Source of the DNA: Thermogemmatispora onikobensis
GTDB taxonomy: Bacteria; Chloroflexota; Ktedonobacteria; Ktedonobacterales; Ktedonobacteraceae
Direction of reading: 5' to 3'
DNA length: 64,000 nucleotides
Assembly: GCF_001748285.1 (NCBI RefSeq)
Contig: NZ_BDGT01000012.1
Location: forward strand, 45,800-109,799
The notes under the pieces are model-generated. The model had not been told where the DNA came from. It did no database searches and was given only the letters and a program-made list of their open reading frames with translations. Position 1 is the first letter of the stretch; each line of letters starts with the position of its first letter. This document shows positions 16,249-24,847 of the stretch, one piece after another. The translations under genes and the position numbers were made by a program.

Positions 16249-18309
16249 ATGGCAAGTCTTCTTCTCTGGGTGCTGATCCCGCCGCTGCTGGGCTTCATCA
16301 TCCTGGGGCTGCTTGGCAGGACATTGCCGCGCTCGGCGATTCTGACCGTGGCCTGGGGCTCGGTCGCTCTCTCTTTCCTGTTCGCTTTGAGCGCCTTTCT
16401 GTCGCTGCTGGGTGTTCACCCGGATAGCCAGCGCGTGAGCGATGCGACGGTCTACACCTGGGCGATCGCCGGCGACCTGCAGGTCCACTTTGGCCTCTTG
16501 CTTGATCCGCTCTCGGCGACGATGCTGCTGGTGATCACCGGGGTCGGCCTCTTGATCCATATTTATTCGGCGGGCTATATGGCGGATGATCCGGGCTTCT
16601 GGCGCTTCTTCTCTTATATGAACTTCTTCATCTTTGCGATGACGTTGCTGGTGAGCGCGGATAATCTGCTCTTCCTGCTGGTGGGTTGGGGCCTGGTGGG
16701 CCTGGCTTCCTTCTTGTTGATTGGCTTCTGGTATCAGCGCCCAACGGCGGTAGCTGCCGCTCGCAAGGCGCTGGTGATCAATGTGATCGGCGACTTCGGC
16801 CTGATGCTGGCCATTTTCTTGCTCTTTAAGCACCTGAATACGATCGATTATGGCTATGGCGGCCCGAACTGTATTCCGGGCACCAGCGGCTACGGGGTGC
16901 TGACGGCTGCTTCCTGCCAGCAGCTTGGCTCGCTGATCTCGCTGGCGATTCCCCTGCTGCTCTTTGTGGCCTGCGCGGCGAAGTCAGCCCAGTTGCCGCT
17001 CTATATGTGGCTGCCCGACGCGATGGAAGGCCCAACGCCGGTCAGTGCCTTGATCCATGCGGCGACAATGGTGACCGCCGGTGTCTATCTGGTGGCACGC
17101 ACGCATGTCCTCTTTACGCTCTCGCCCTATGCGCTGCCGATTGTGGGTGCGATCGGCGGCTTGACGGCCCTCTTTGCAGCGACCATTGCCCTGACGCAGC
17201 TCGATATCAAGCGCGTGCTGGCTTATTCGACGATCAGCCAGCTCGGCTATATGTTCATGGGTGAGAGCGCGGGAAGCTATAGCGCGGGCATTTTCCACTT
17301 GACGACCCATGCCTATTTCAAGGCCCTGCTCTTCCTGGGGGCGGGGGCTGTCATTCATGCCCTGGGCGGCGAGCAGGATATGCGCGAGATGGGGGGCCTG
17401 CGCTACCGCATGCGCATTACCTTCTGGACCTTCCTGGTTGCCGTGTTGGCGATCAGCGGTATTCCGCCCTTCGCTGGCTTCTGGAGCAAGGATGATATTC
17501 TGGGGGCCCTCTTGACCCAGGCGACCAGCGTGGATGGGGCTGTGCGCTACCTGTACTATGGCCTGTGGGGCCTGGGCGTCCTGACTGCCGGTCTGACGGC
17601 CCTCTATATGTTCCGTCTCTTCTATGGCATCTTCATGGGCAGCTATCGCGGGGCTGGCCCGTTGAAGCATGGGCATGCTGGTTCTGAGGAGGAGGAAGAA
17701 GAAGAGGAGGAGGAAGGGCTGGTCACGGCGACAGGGCGGCACCGTCGTGGGGAGTCGGCCATCTATGAGATCTACGAGGCGCCAGCAGTGATGACGGTGC
17801 CTCTGGTGATTCTGGCGATTCTGTCGACAATTGGCGGCCTGGTTGGTTCGTTCGCACTCTTCAACTACAATCGCTGGCAGCCGCTGAATGCTTTCTTAGA
17901 GCCTGTGCTGGGCAGCGCGCCGGAGGGAAAGCTGGGCCTGCTCTGGCTCTCGACTGGGGCCAGCCTGGTCTTTGCTCTGCTTGGGTTGCTGATTGCCTGG
18001 CGACGCTATGGCCAGGGCTTTCTCTACAAGGAAAGCCGCAATCCTTTCTATCGCCTGGCCTACAACAAGTACTATGTTGACGAGATCGGCATAGCGCTCC
18101 TGATCAATCCTTTGCTGTGGTTGGGGCGTCAGGCTTCAGCCCTGTTGGAGGGTGGGCTGCTGGATGGAGGCAGCCGGCTGGTGGGGAGAGCCTTCAGCCT
18201 GGTGAGTGCAGGGGGACGCCGTTTGCAGACTGGCTATGTGCGTAACTATGCGCTGGCGATCTTGATCGGCGTGGTGCTGATTATTCTCTACTATGTCGTG
18301 AGGGGGTAA
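16249..18309 (+). CDS. nuoL: NADH-quinone oxidoreductase subunit L
   Basis: 686-aa antiporter-like proton-pumping subunit at the distal end of the membrane arm. Conserved blocks KSAQLPLYMWLPDAMEGPTP, SALIHAATMVTAGVYL and LAYSTISQLGYM are present. A C-terminal region that would form the lateral helix follows. Odd: a run of ten Glu at about residues 480-490 followed by a basic stretch (GRHRRG), in a loop where related proteins are shorter. Confidence 0.94.
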   Translation: MASLLLWVLIPPLLGFIILGLLGRTLPRSAILTVAWGSVALSFLFALSAFLSLLGVHPDSQRVSDATVYTWAIAGDLQVHFGLLLDPLSATMLLVITGVGLLIHIYSAGYMADDPGFWRFFSYMNFFIFAMTLLVSADNLLFLLVGWGLVGLASFLLIGFWYQRPTAVAAARKALVINVIGDFGLMLAIFLLFKHLNTIDYGYGGPNCIPGTSGYGVLTAASCQQLGSLISLAIPLLLFVACAAKSAQLPLYMWLPDAMEGPTPVSALIHAATMVTAGVYLVARTHVLFTLSPYALPIVGAIGGLTALFAATIALTQLDIKRVLAYSTISQLGYMFMGESAGSYSAGIFHLTTHAYFKALLFLGAGAVIHALGGEQDMREMGGLRYRMRITFWTFLVAVLAISGIPPFAGFWSKDDILGALLTQATSVDGAVRYLYYGLWGLGVLTAGLTALYMFRLFYGIFMGSYRGAGPLKHGHAGSEEEEEEEEEEGLVTATGRHRRGESAIYEIYEAPAVMTVPLVILAILSTIGGLVGSFALFNYNRWQPLNAFLEPVLGSAPEGKLGLLWLSTGASLVFALLGLLIAWRRYGQGFLYKESRNPFYRLAYNKYYVDEIGIALLINPLLWLGRQASALLEGGLLDGGSRLVGRAFSLVSAGGRRLQTGYVRNYALAILIGVVLIILYYVVRG

Positions 18310-18315
18310 GCCGGC

Positions 18316-19866
18316 ATGTTCCCGATGTTATCGACGATCATCTTTCTCCCGCTGCTGGGCGGCATTGTCGTGTTGCTGCTCCCCCGCGAGCGTGTCAATG
18401 TGATTCGCTGGACGGCGCTGGGGGTGGCCTGGCTGGATCTGCTCCTGGCGCTCGGCGTGATGCTGGCCTACGCTCAGCCGCATCCGACGGCCATCACGGT
18501 CGGCACGGTCCCGGTGGTGGTGGGTGAGGCCTCGCCAACGGTGGCCAGTGTCACCTTCCTCTTGCAGGAGCATCTGAGCTGGCTGCCGGCTCTGGGTATC
18601 AATTATAGCCTGGGGGTGGATGGCGTCAGTGTGCTGCTGATGGCCTTGACCACGCTGCTGACGGTGGTCTGCATTGCAGCCTCGTTCCGCGTCGAGCAGA
18701 AGCTGCGCACCTATCTGGCCTTTATGCTCTTGCTTGAGAGCGGTCTGCTGGGGGTCTTTCTGGCGACCAATCTCTTCCTCTTCTATGTCTTCTGGGAGTT
18801 GATGTTGATCCCGGCTTACTTCCTGGTTGGTGGTTGGGGTGGCCCACGGCGCGTTTATGCGGCCATTAAGTTCGTGCTCTATACGGCAGTGGGCAGCTTT
18901 CTGATGCTGGCCGGGATCATTGCCCTGGGCTATTATTATCGCGCAGGCGGGCATTATACGCTCGATCTGACGACCATTTTGAATAGCTCGACGCATCTGA
19001 GCAGCACGGTCCAGCTCTGGCTCTTCCTGGCGTTTGCGGCGGCCTTTGCGGTCAAGGTGCCACTGGTGCCCTTCCATAGCTGGCTGCCGGATGCCTATAG
19101 CGAGGCGCCGGCGCCGGTGACGGCCATGCTGGCGGGGGCGATGGCCAAGGCTGGAGCTTTTGGTTTTCTGCGCTATTGTCTGACGCTCTTCCCGGATGCG
19201 GCTCATCGGCTGGCGCCGCTGATCAGCACGCTGGCGGTGATCGGTATTCTCTACTGCGCGCTGCTAGCCCTGGTGCAGAGCGATATGAAGCGCTTGCTGG
19301 CCTATTCGAGTATCAGCCATCTGGGTGTGATTACCCTCGGCGTCTTCGCGCTCAATGCGCAGGGGATGGCCAGTCAGCAGGGGATCGATGGCGCTGTGTT
19401 GCAGATGGTCAACCACGGCATTACGATCACGGCCCTCTTCCTGGTTGTGGGCTTCCTGGAGGCGCGCACGGGAACGCGACGCCTGGAGGACTACGGCGGG
19501 GTGGCGCGGCGCTTGCCGATTATGGCCAGTGTTTTGATGATCGCCTGCCTGTCGTCGCTGGGTCTGCCTGGCCTGAATAGCTTTGCCGGTGAGTTCCTGG
19601 CCCTGTTGGGAGTCTTCCGCAATAATGCAGTCTTTGGGGTTCTGGGCACGCTGGTGGTGGTGCCGGCGGCCTGGTATATGATCCGGCTGGTGCAGCATGC
19701 AATGATGGGGGTGCGCCCGGCTGGCGGCCCCGTGGTAGCAGCTGAGCGCAAGGGAGGTCTGCCTGATCTGGATATTGGTGAATTCCTGGTACTGCTGCCG
19801 TTGCTGGTGTTGATCTTCTATATTGGTGTGCATCCGCTGCCGCTGACGTTCTTCGTGGAGCATTAG
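18316..19866 (+). CDS. nuoM: NADH-quinone oxidoreductase subunit M
   Basis: 516-aa antiporter-like proton-pumping subunit. Conserved VKVPLVPFHSWLPDAYSEAPAP (the key Lys region), LLAYSSISHLGVI and the Glu-bearing WELMLIPAYFLVGGWG helix are visible. Six bp after nuoL. Confidence 0.94.
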   Translation: MFPMLSTIIFLPLLGGIVVLLLPRERVNVIRWTALGVAWLDLLLALGVMLAYAQPHPTAITVGTVPVVVGEASPTVASVTFLLQEHLSWLPALGINYSLGVDGVSVLLMALTTLLTVVCIAASFRVEQKLRTYLAFMLLLESGLLGVFLATNLFLFYVFWELMLIPAYFLVGGWGGPRRVYAAIKFVLYTAVGSFLMLAGIIALGYYYRAGGHYTLDLTTILNSSTHLSSTVQLWLFLAFAAAFAVKVPLVPFHSWLPDAYSEAPAPVTAMLAGAMAKAGAFGFLRYCLTLFPDAAHRLAPLISTLAVIGILYCALLALVQSDMKRLLAYSSISHLGVITLGVFALNAQGMASQQGIDGAVLQMVNHGITITALFLVVGFLEARTGTRRLEDYGGVARRLPIMASVLMIACLSSLGLPGLNSFAGEFLALLGVFRNNAVFGVLGTLVVVPAAWYMIRLVQHAMMGVRPAGGPVVAAERKGGLPDLDIGEFLVLLPLLVLIFYIGVHPLPLTFFVEH

Positions 19867-19943
19867 GATGGCTGGGGGGCGAGGGAGCCAGGAAGAGCGG
19901 CGGCGGAGGGGCGCGGGAACAGGTTTTGTCGCGAGGTTCTGCT

Positions 19944-21695
19944 ATGTCGTTTACGTACATCGCATCGGCTGCCGACTGGGCACGCATTGCGCCTGAGCTG
20001 GTGCTGGCCGGGGTAGCGCTGCTGGTCCTGTTGGTCGATCTGCTCTTGCCTCAGACGGGGTCTGTGCCTCGTGAGCAGGGGGCGGCCAACTTCTTTGTGC
20101 TGCCGTTTCTGGCCTTGCTGGGAGTGCTTGGCGCGCTGGCGGCTACCATCGTGCTCTTCGTGGTTGGCGATGGCCAGCGGGCTTTCTTTGGCCTGGTCGG
20201 CTCTGATTGGGGATCGCTCTACGCCTATCTGGCAATCTTGAGCGCTGCCGGTTTAGGTATTATCTTCTCTCCCGCCTATCTGAAGCGTTTGAAGCTGGTC
20301 CATCAGGGCGAGTACTATGCGCTCTTCCTGACGGCGGCGCTTGGGATGATGCTGCTGGCGGCGGCGACCAGCTTTATGACCTTGTTCTTGGGGCTGGAGA
20401 CCTTGTCGCTGGCACTCTATATTCTCTGCGGCTTTGTGACGCGCCGACAAAGCTCGCAAGAGGCCGGGATGAAGTACTTTCTGTTGAGCTCGTTCGCCTC
20501 GGCCTTCTTGCTCTATGGGGTGGCGCTGATCTATGGGGCTACGGGAACGACGCGCTTCGGGGCGCGGGGAACGAACGCTTTCCCGGGCGTGTTACAGTTT
20601 TTGCAGGCTCATCCGCAGAGTACGGCGCTGTTGCTCATCGGGATCGGGCTGCTGACGGTGGGCTTTGCCTTTAAGGTGTCGGCCATTCCGTTCCAGATGT
20701 GGACGCCGGATGTCTATGAGGGGGCGCCGGCACCGGTGACAGCCTTTATGTCCGTGGGCACAAAGGCGGCGGCCCTGGTGGCGTTTGCGCGGGTCTTCGT
20801 GGTGGTACTGGCGCCGGTGGTGGCAGACTGGCAGGCGGTGGTTTGGACCCTGGCGGTGCTGACGATGGTCGGTGGCAATCTGCTGGCGCTGGTGCAGCGC
20901 AATGCGAAGCGCCTGCTGGCCTATTCGAGCGTTGCTCATGCCGGCTACCTGTTGATCGGTGTGGTGGTGGGGGGCGCGACTGGCCTGGCGGCTATTCTGT
21001 TCTATCTGCTCTGTTATGCTTTCCTGAATGCGGGGGCCTTTGGGGCACTGAGCGCGCTGGAGCGGCTGGATAACAGTGGCTGTGATAGAGAGGATCTGCG
21101 CGGGCTCTGGTTCCGGCGGCCCTGGCTGGCAGGTTTTCTGGCCTTCTTCCTGCTGGGTCTGGCGGGCTTCCCGCCGATGGCCGGGTTCGCGGCAAAGTAT
21201 TATCTGTTCCTGGCGGCGCTGCAGGGGGGCCATCCCGAGCTGCTGCTGATCGGTGTGCTGACCAGTGTGCTGGGTATGTATTATTACCTGCGCCTGATTG
21301 CGGCGATGTTCATGGAGCCGGCGCGTGAGGCCCAGGCGGAGTCGCTGGAGGTGACTCCGACCCTGGCGGTGGCGGGTGCAGCGGGTACAGGCTCCAGCAT
21401 GCCACGAGTCTCCGGGCCTTTGGGGCGGACTGCGTCGCCGCGCGGCGGGGGCGCAAGTAGCGGTGCAGCTGGCCCGGCGGTCGCGGTGAAGGTTGCTCCT
21501 CAGCCGGCGACCAGGCGGGCGCCGGCTCCTGCAGCGAGCGAGCAGCTTGCCGAAGAGGAAGGGCTGCCTGGTCGCTCGCTGGTCTGGACGACCTGGCTGG
21601 GTCTGGGACTGGCGGCACTGGGTGCGCTGGCGCTGGGGACAGTCTTGCCATTCTGGTTAGTCGATCTGGCGCTGAAGGCGGCGGCTGCCCTCTAG
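19944..21695 (+). CDS. nuoN: NADH-quinone oxidoreductase subunit N
   Basis: 583-aa third antiporter-like subunit and last gene of the operon. Conserved: FLGLETLSLALYILCGF, KVSAIPFQMWTPDVYEGAP, LLAYSSVAHAGYLLIG. ATG 19944 is preferred over an upstream in-frame TTG. Odd: between the penultimate and last membrane helices (about residues 462-547) there is an ~85-residue Gly/Ala/Pro/Ser-rich insert with no predicted structure, absent from the usual ~480-aa protein. Confidence 0.93.
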   Translation: MSFTYIASAADWARIAPELVLAGVALLVLLVDLLLPQTGSVPREQGAANFFVLPFLALLGVLGALAATIVLFVVGDGQRAFFGLVGSDWGSLYAYLAILSAAGLGIIFSPAYLKRLKLVHQGEYYALFLTAALGMMLLAAATSFMTLFLGLETLSLALYILCGFVTRRQSSQEAGMKYFLLSSFASAFLLYGVALIYGATGTTRFGARGTNAFPGVLQFLQAHPQSTALLLIGIGLLTVGFAFKVSAIPFQMWTPDVYEGAPAPVTAFMSVGTKAAALVAFARVFVVVLAPVVADWQAVVWTLAVLTMVGGNLLALVQRNAKRLLAYSSVAHAGYLLIGVVVGGATGLAAILFYLLCYAFLNAGAFGALSALERLDNSGCDREDLRGLWFRRPWLAGFLAFFLLGLAGFPPMAGFAAKYYLFLAALQGGHPELLLIGVLTSVLGMYYYLRLIAAMFMEPAREAQAESLEVTPTLAVAGAAGTGSSMPRVSGPLGRTASPRGGGASSGAAGPAVAVKVAPQPATRRAPAPAASEQLAEEEGLPGRSLVWTTWLGLGLAALGALALGTVLPFWLVDLALKAAAAL

Positions 21696-21797
21696 ATCTG
21701 CTTTTCGTGGAGAGGGGGAGGGGCGGAAGGGGCCTGTCGACTGATTGGCGCCTTTGTTGGCAAGGCCATAATTTCTGCTGCGGGGGCAAACAGACGG

Positions 21798-21856
21798 GCT
21801 GGTGGATCCGCTAGGAGGAAAGAGGCGGTCCACCAGCTCTTGTTTTCTCTTTTTTT
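21798..21856 (+). terminator. Terminator of the nuo operon
   Basis: GCTGGTGGATCCGC (21798-21811) pairs with GCGGTCCACCAGC (21825-21837), followed by TCTTGTTTTCTCTTTTTTT. About 100 bp past nuoN. Confidence 0.85.
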
Positions 21857-21877
21857 GCGGGCCGGGGCTGGCATGAT

Positions 21878-21911
21878 TAAAAAAGAAGCAGTGGGCTACT
21901 AGCGCTAGCCC
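21878..21911 (-). terminator. Terminator-like hairpin after the pentapeptide-repeat genes
   Basis: Read on the minus strand: GGGCTA (from 21911) pairs with TAGCCC, loop of 7, then ACTGCTTC and six T (21884-21879). Sits back to back with the nuo terminator, 85 bp past the end of the second pentapeptide-repeat gene. Confidence 0.55.
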
Positions 21912-21996
21912 CGGATGAATCTAGAGGCTACAGGCATCCTCTCCCCTCCTGCCAGTTCTGGCGAGGCGTCCATGCGGTGGGGGAGGGCGCAGGGAG

Positions 21997-23391
21997 TCAG
22001 GGGGAGGGGGGAGCCGAGGCGGCCTGCAAGAGCCAGCGGCGGGCGGCCTCCCCGAAGAGGGGTTTAGGCTGGTCGAGCGGGCCGACGTCGAGCCAGTCAG
22101 CGCGGACGGACTCCAGGCCGATGGCACCGAAGAAGGAGGCGCCCCAGAGGCGGGCGCCGGTGAGATCAGCGCCGGTGAGGTCGGCGTGAGTGAAGCAGGC
22201 GTGCTCTAGCTGGCACTCGCACAGGCGAGCCTGAGTCAGGGTGGCGTAGGAGAAATCGACCTGGGAGAGCTGAGAGGCTGTCAGATCGGTGCCGGAGAGA
22301 TCGGCCAACCAGAAAGAAGCGTGTGAGGCGTCGAGGCGGCGGAGGGTGGCCTGTCGGAAGCGGCTTTTCCAGCAGAGGGACCAGGAGAGGTTGGCCAGGT
22401 CGAGGGAGGCGTGCAAGAAGGAGCAGGAGGCTAGATAAGAGCCGTCGAGCTGGGTCTGGCGGAGAAGGGCGTGGTTGAAGTTGGAGGCGGGCAGGAATAC
22501 CCTGCTCAGACGGCGATGGGAGAGATCGAGGCCATGCAAGTCCAGGCCGCCATCGACGAGGCGCAGCTGGTGGTGCCATTCGGACTCAGCGATCCATTGC
22601 TCGTGCTTCTGGAGGCGCTCCTGCCAAAAGGTGGTCTGGTGGGAGGCCACCCACTGGAGCCAGCGGTGGACGCTTTCGCCAGTGAGGCGATCACGACCGA
22701 ATTCCAAGCGACTTTCTAAGATTTTGTCAAACAGGAAGCTCAGCTCAGGTTCGCTGTCGCTAAGAATGAACCAGTCCACCCAGTTAGGGGCGGCGCTGTC
22801 AGAGGAGGTAGACTCGCTGGGTAGGCTCAGATCGATCCAGTCGGCGCGGACGGACTCCAGGCCGGTGGCACCGAAGAAGGAGGCGCCCCAGAGGCGGGCG
22901 CCGGTGAGATCAGCGCCGGTGAGATCAGCCTGGAAAAAGGAGGCTTGCTGCAGATTGGCCTGCCGGAAGGAGGTGCCCAGGAGGCGGGCGTGGTCGAAGC
23001 GGGCCAGGCGCAAGGAGGCCTCAGAGAGGTCGGCCTCAGAGAGGTCGGCCTCGGAGAAGTCGGCGCGCTCAGCCTGCAGGCGGTGGAGCATGGCCCCGCG
23101 CCAGAGGGTCTGCCAGCAGAGAGCCTGGGCGAGGGAGGCGTCGGGGGCCTGAGCCTGCAGGAAGTGGGAGGAGGAGAGGACGGCCCCGGAGAGGTTTGTG
23201 TGAGCGAGCAGGGAGCCGGCGAAGGAGCAGGAGCGCAGGAAGGCTTCCTGGAGGGGGCGACCGGAGAGGTCGAGCTGGGAGAGATCGAGGCCAGTGGCCT
23301 GCCAGCGCTGGCCCTGCTTATGAGGAGGAACGAGCCAGCGCTCGTGGTCCTGCAGGTGGCGCGAGACAGCATCAGGCAAAGGTCGGGTCAT
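21997..23391 (-). CDS. Pentapeptide-repeat protein, second copy
   Basis: 464-aa protein made of two blocks of A(D/N)LXX-type pentapeptide repeats (for example SEADLSEADLSEASL and THADLTGADLTGARL), which fold into a right-handed square beta-helix. Some members (MfpA, QnrB, McbG) mimic DNA and protect gyrase; function cannot be read from repeats alone. The N-terminal ~136 residues are nearly identical to those of the next gene upstream, and the C-terminus ends with the same cap GLESVRADWLDVGP...PLFGEAARRWL. The middle (after residue ~200) has diverged, with a non-repeat Ser/Asp/Trp-rich segment. Start at ATG 23391 with GTGAGGA ahead. Lies 60 bp downstream of its sister. Paralogue made by recent tandem duplication. 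Confidence 0.85.
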   Translation of the reverse strand: MTRPLPDAVSRHLQDHERWLVPPHKQGQRWQATGLDLSQLDLSGRPLQEAFLRSCSFAGSLLAHTNLSGAVLSSSHFLQAQAPDASLAQALCWQTLWRGAMLHRLQAERADFSEADLSEADLSEASLRLARFDHARLLGTSFRQANLQQASFFQADLTGADLTGARLWGASFFGATGLESVRADWIDLSLPSESTSSDSAAPNWVDWFILSDSEPELSFLFDKILESRLEFGRDRLTGESVHRWLQWVASHQTTFWQERLQKHEQWIAESEWHHQLRLVDGGLDLHGLDLSHRRLSRVFLPASNFNHALLRQTQLDGSYLASCSFLHASLDLANLSWSLCWKSRFRQATLRRLDASHASFWLADLSGTDLTASQLSQVDFSYATLTQARLCECQLEHACFTHADLTGADLTGARLWGASFFGAIGLESVRADWLDVGPLDQPKPLFGEAARRWLLQAASAPPSP

Positions 23392-23408
23392 GTGCCATCC
23401 TCACTTTC
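22982..23408. repeat. Direct repeat, copy 1 (5' part of second pentapeptide gene)
   Basis: About 427 bp nearly identical to 24353-24779, offset exactly 1371 bp, with only scattered substitutions. Covers the first ~136 codons plus the upstream ribosome binding region GTGAGGATGGCAC. Evidence for recent duplication or gene conversion. Confidence 0.85.
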
Positions 23409-23451
23409 TGGGTCAGGGAGATCAGAAGCATCAGCGACGTCTGGCTCATGG

Positions 23452-24762
23452 TCACTCCTGTAGGGCCTCGAGGCCAGGAGGAAGGGGCGAACTGGCAGCC
23501 CAGCGTAGCCAGCGGTGGGCTGCCTCCCCGAAGAGGGGTTCAGGCTGGTCGAGCGGGCCGACGTCGAGCCAGTCGGCGCGGACGGACTCGAGGCCGATGG
23601 CGCCGAAGAGGAGGGTCCGCCAGAGGTGAGCGCCGGAGAGGTCGGCGCCGGAGAGGTCGGCGCGGGCCAGGATGGTGCGGCGCAGCTCGGCGCCGCGCAG
23701 GCAGGCGTGCTGGAGGCAGGCCCAGTAAAAGTCAGCGCCGGAGAGGTCGGCCTGAGAGAGGTCGGCCTGGGAGAGGTCGGCCAGCTTGAAGGAGGCGCCA
23801 TTGCCGACCAGGCTGCGGAGGCTGGCCTGCCGGAAGCGGGCTTTCCAGCAAACTGCTTTCGCGAGGCGGGCTTCATCGAGGGTGGCGCCGTTGAAAGAGC
23901 AGGAGGCCAGCCAAGCCTCTGCGAGATTGCAGCCGCGCAGGAGGGCGCCGTCGAAGGTGGAGGAGGAGAGGCGGGCTTCAACCAGCAGGTGGCCAGAGAG
24001 GTCAAGGCCATGCAGGTCGAGGCCCTTGGAGTCGAACTGGTCCAGGATGGGAGAGCGCTCGCGTCCGTCGGTTTGCTGCCAGTGCTCGTATGCTCGGAGC
24101 CAGTCGAAGAGTTGGGGAGGACGGGAATGCGCGGGGGCCTGCAAGAGCCAGCGGCGGGCGGCCTCCCCGAAGAGGGGTTCAGGCTGGTCGGGCGGGCCGA
24201 CGTCGAGCCAGTCGACGCGGACGGACTCCAGGCCGGAGGCATGCGAGAAGACGGCGCGCCAGAGGCGGGCGCCGGTGAGATCAGCGCCGGAGAGGTCGGC
24301 GCCGAAGAAGGAAGCCTGGTGCAGGGTGGCCTGGCGCAGGCAGGTCTGGCGCAGGCGGGCGTGGTCGAAGCGGGCCAGGCGCAAGGAGGCCTCAGAGAGG
24401 TCGGCCTCGGAGAAGTCGGCCTCGGAGAAGTCGGCACGCTCAGCCTGCAGGCGGTGGAGCATGGCCCCGCGCCAGAGGGTCTGCCAGCAGAGAGCCTCGG
24501 CGAGGGAGGCGTCGGGAGCCTGAGCCTGCAGGAAGTGGGAGGAGGAGAGGACGGCCCCGGAGAGGTTTGTGTGAGCGAGCAGGGAGCCGGCGAAGGAGCA
24601 GGAGCGCAGGAAGGCTTCCTGGAGGGAGCGACCGGAGAGGTCGAGCTGGGAGAGGTCGAGGCCAGTGGCCTGCCAGCGCTGGCCCTGCTTATGAGGGGGA
24701 ACGAGCCAGCGCTCGTGGTCCTGCAGGTGGCGCGAGACAGCATCAGGCAAAGGTCGGGTCAT
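23452..24762 (-). CDS. Pentapeptide-repeat protein, first copy
   Basis: 436-aa protein with two consecutive modules. Each has an amphipathic or charged lead-in, a run of pentapeptide repeats (SEADFSEADLSEASL; SQADLSQADLSGADF), then a cap reading GLESVRxDWLDVGPxDQPEPLFGEA, at about residues 178-203 and again at 395-420. No signal peptide, so cytoplasmic. The repeat spacing predicts a beta-helix interrupted midway. ATG 24762 is followed by the same N-terminus as the sister gene. It is 81 bp downstream of a toxin-like gene, the position of an immunity gene, but a separate promoter (24819-24847) is also visible. Role as DNA mimic or immunity protein is inference. Confidence 0.85.
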   Translation of the reverse strand: MTRPLPDAVSRHLQDHERWLVPPHKQGQRWQATGLDLSQLDLSGRSLQEAFLRSCSFAGSLLAHTNLSGAVLSSSHFLQAQAPDASLAEALCWQTLWRGAMLHRLQAERADFSEADFSEADLSEASLRLARFDHARLRQTCLRQATLHQASFFGADLSGADLTGARLWRAVFSHASGLESVRVDWLDVGPPDQPEPLFGEAARRWLLQAPAHSRPPQLFDWLRAYEHWQQTDGRERSPILDQFDSKGLDLHGLDLSGHLLVEARLSSSTFDGALLRGCNLAEAWLASCSFNGATLDEARLAKAVCWKARFRQASLRSLVGNGASFKLADLSQADLSQADLSGADFYWACLQHACLRGAELRRTILARADLSGADLSGAHLWRTLLFGAIGLESVRADWLDVGPLDQPEPLFGEAAHRWLRWAASSPLPPGLEALQE

Positions 24763-24779
24763 GTGCCATCCTCACTTTC
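24353..24779. repeat. Direct repeat, copy 2 (5' part of first pentapeptide gene)
   Basis: Partner of the 22982-23408 repeat; see that entry. The match ends in the leader 17 bp upstream of the ATG. Confidence 0.85.
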
Positions 24780-24786
24780 CTAAAGA

Positions 24787-24803
24787 AGGAGCAGAAAGCT
24801 CCT
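24787..24803 (-). terminator. Short attenuator/terminator-like hairpin
   Basis: On the minus strand AGGAGC-TTTCT-GCTCCT followed by TCTTT, between the toxin-like gene and the pentapeptide genes. A short stem; may end the toxin operon partially or attenuate the pentapeptide transcript. Confidence 0.35.
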
Positions 24804-24818
24804 ACCTCACGCTCTCTC

Positions 24819-24847
24819 TTTATACCATATCAGCCTATAGGGTTCAA
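24819..24847 (-). promoter_or_regulatory. Promoter of the pentapeptide-repeat genes
   Basis: Minus strand TTGAAC (24847-24842), 17-bp spacer, TATAAA (24824-24819). The -35 overlaps the last codons of the toxin-like gene. Would let the pentapeptide genes be expressed without the toxin, which suits an immunity role. Confidence 0.5.

Noticed and set aside
22000..24760. CRISPR-like regular repeats
   Set aside because: The periodicity encodes pentapeptide repeats; there are no spacers of uniform length and no cas genes.
23388..24783. Open frames of 420-450 codons in other phases over the pentapeptide genes (23388-24743 minus, 23515-24783 plus)
   Set aside because: The 15-bp periodicity of pentapeptide repeats in GC-rich DNA keeps other frames open; translations are repetitive and the correct frame has the repeat pattern and ribosome site.
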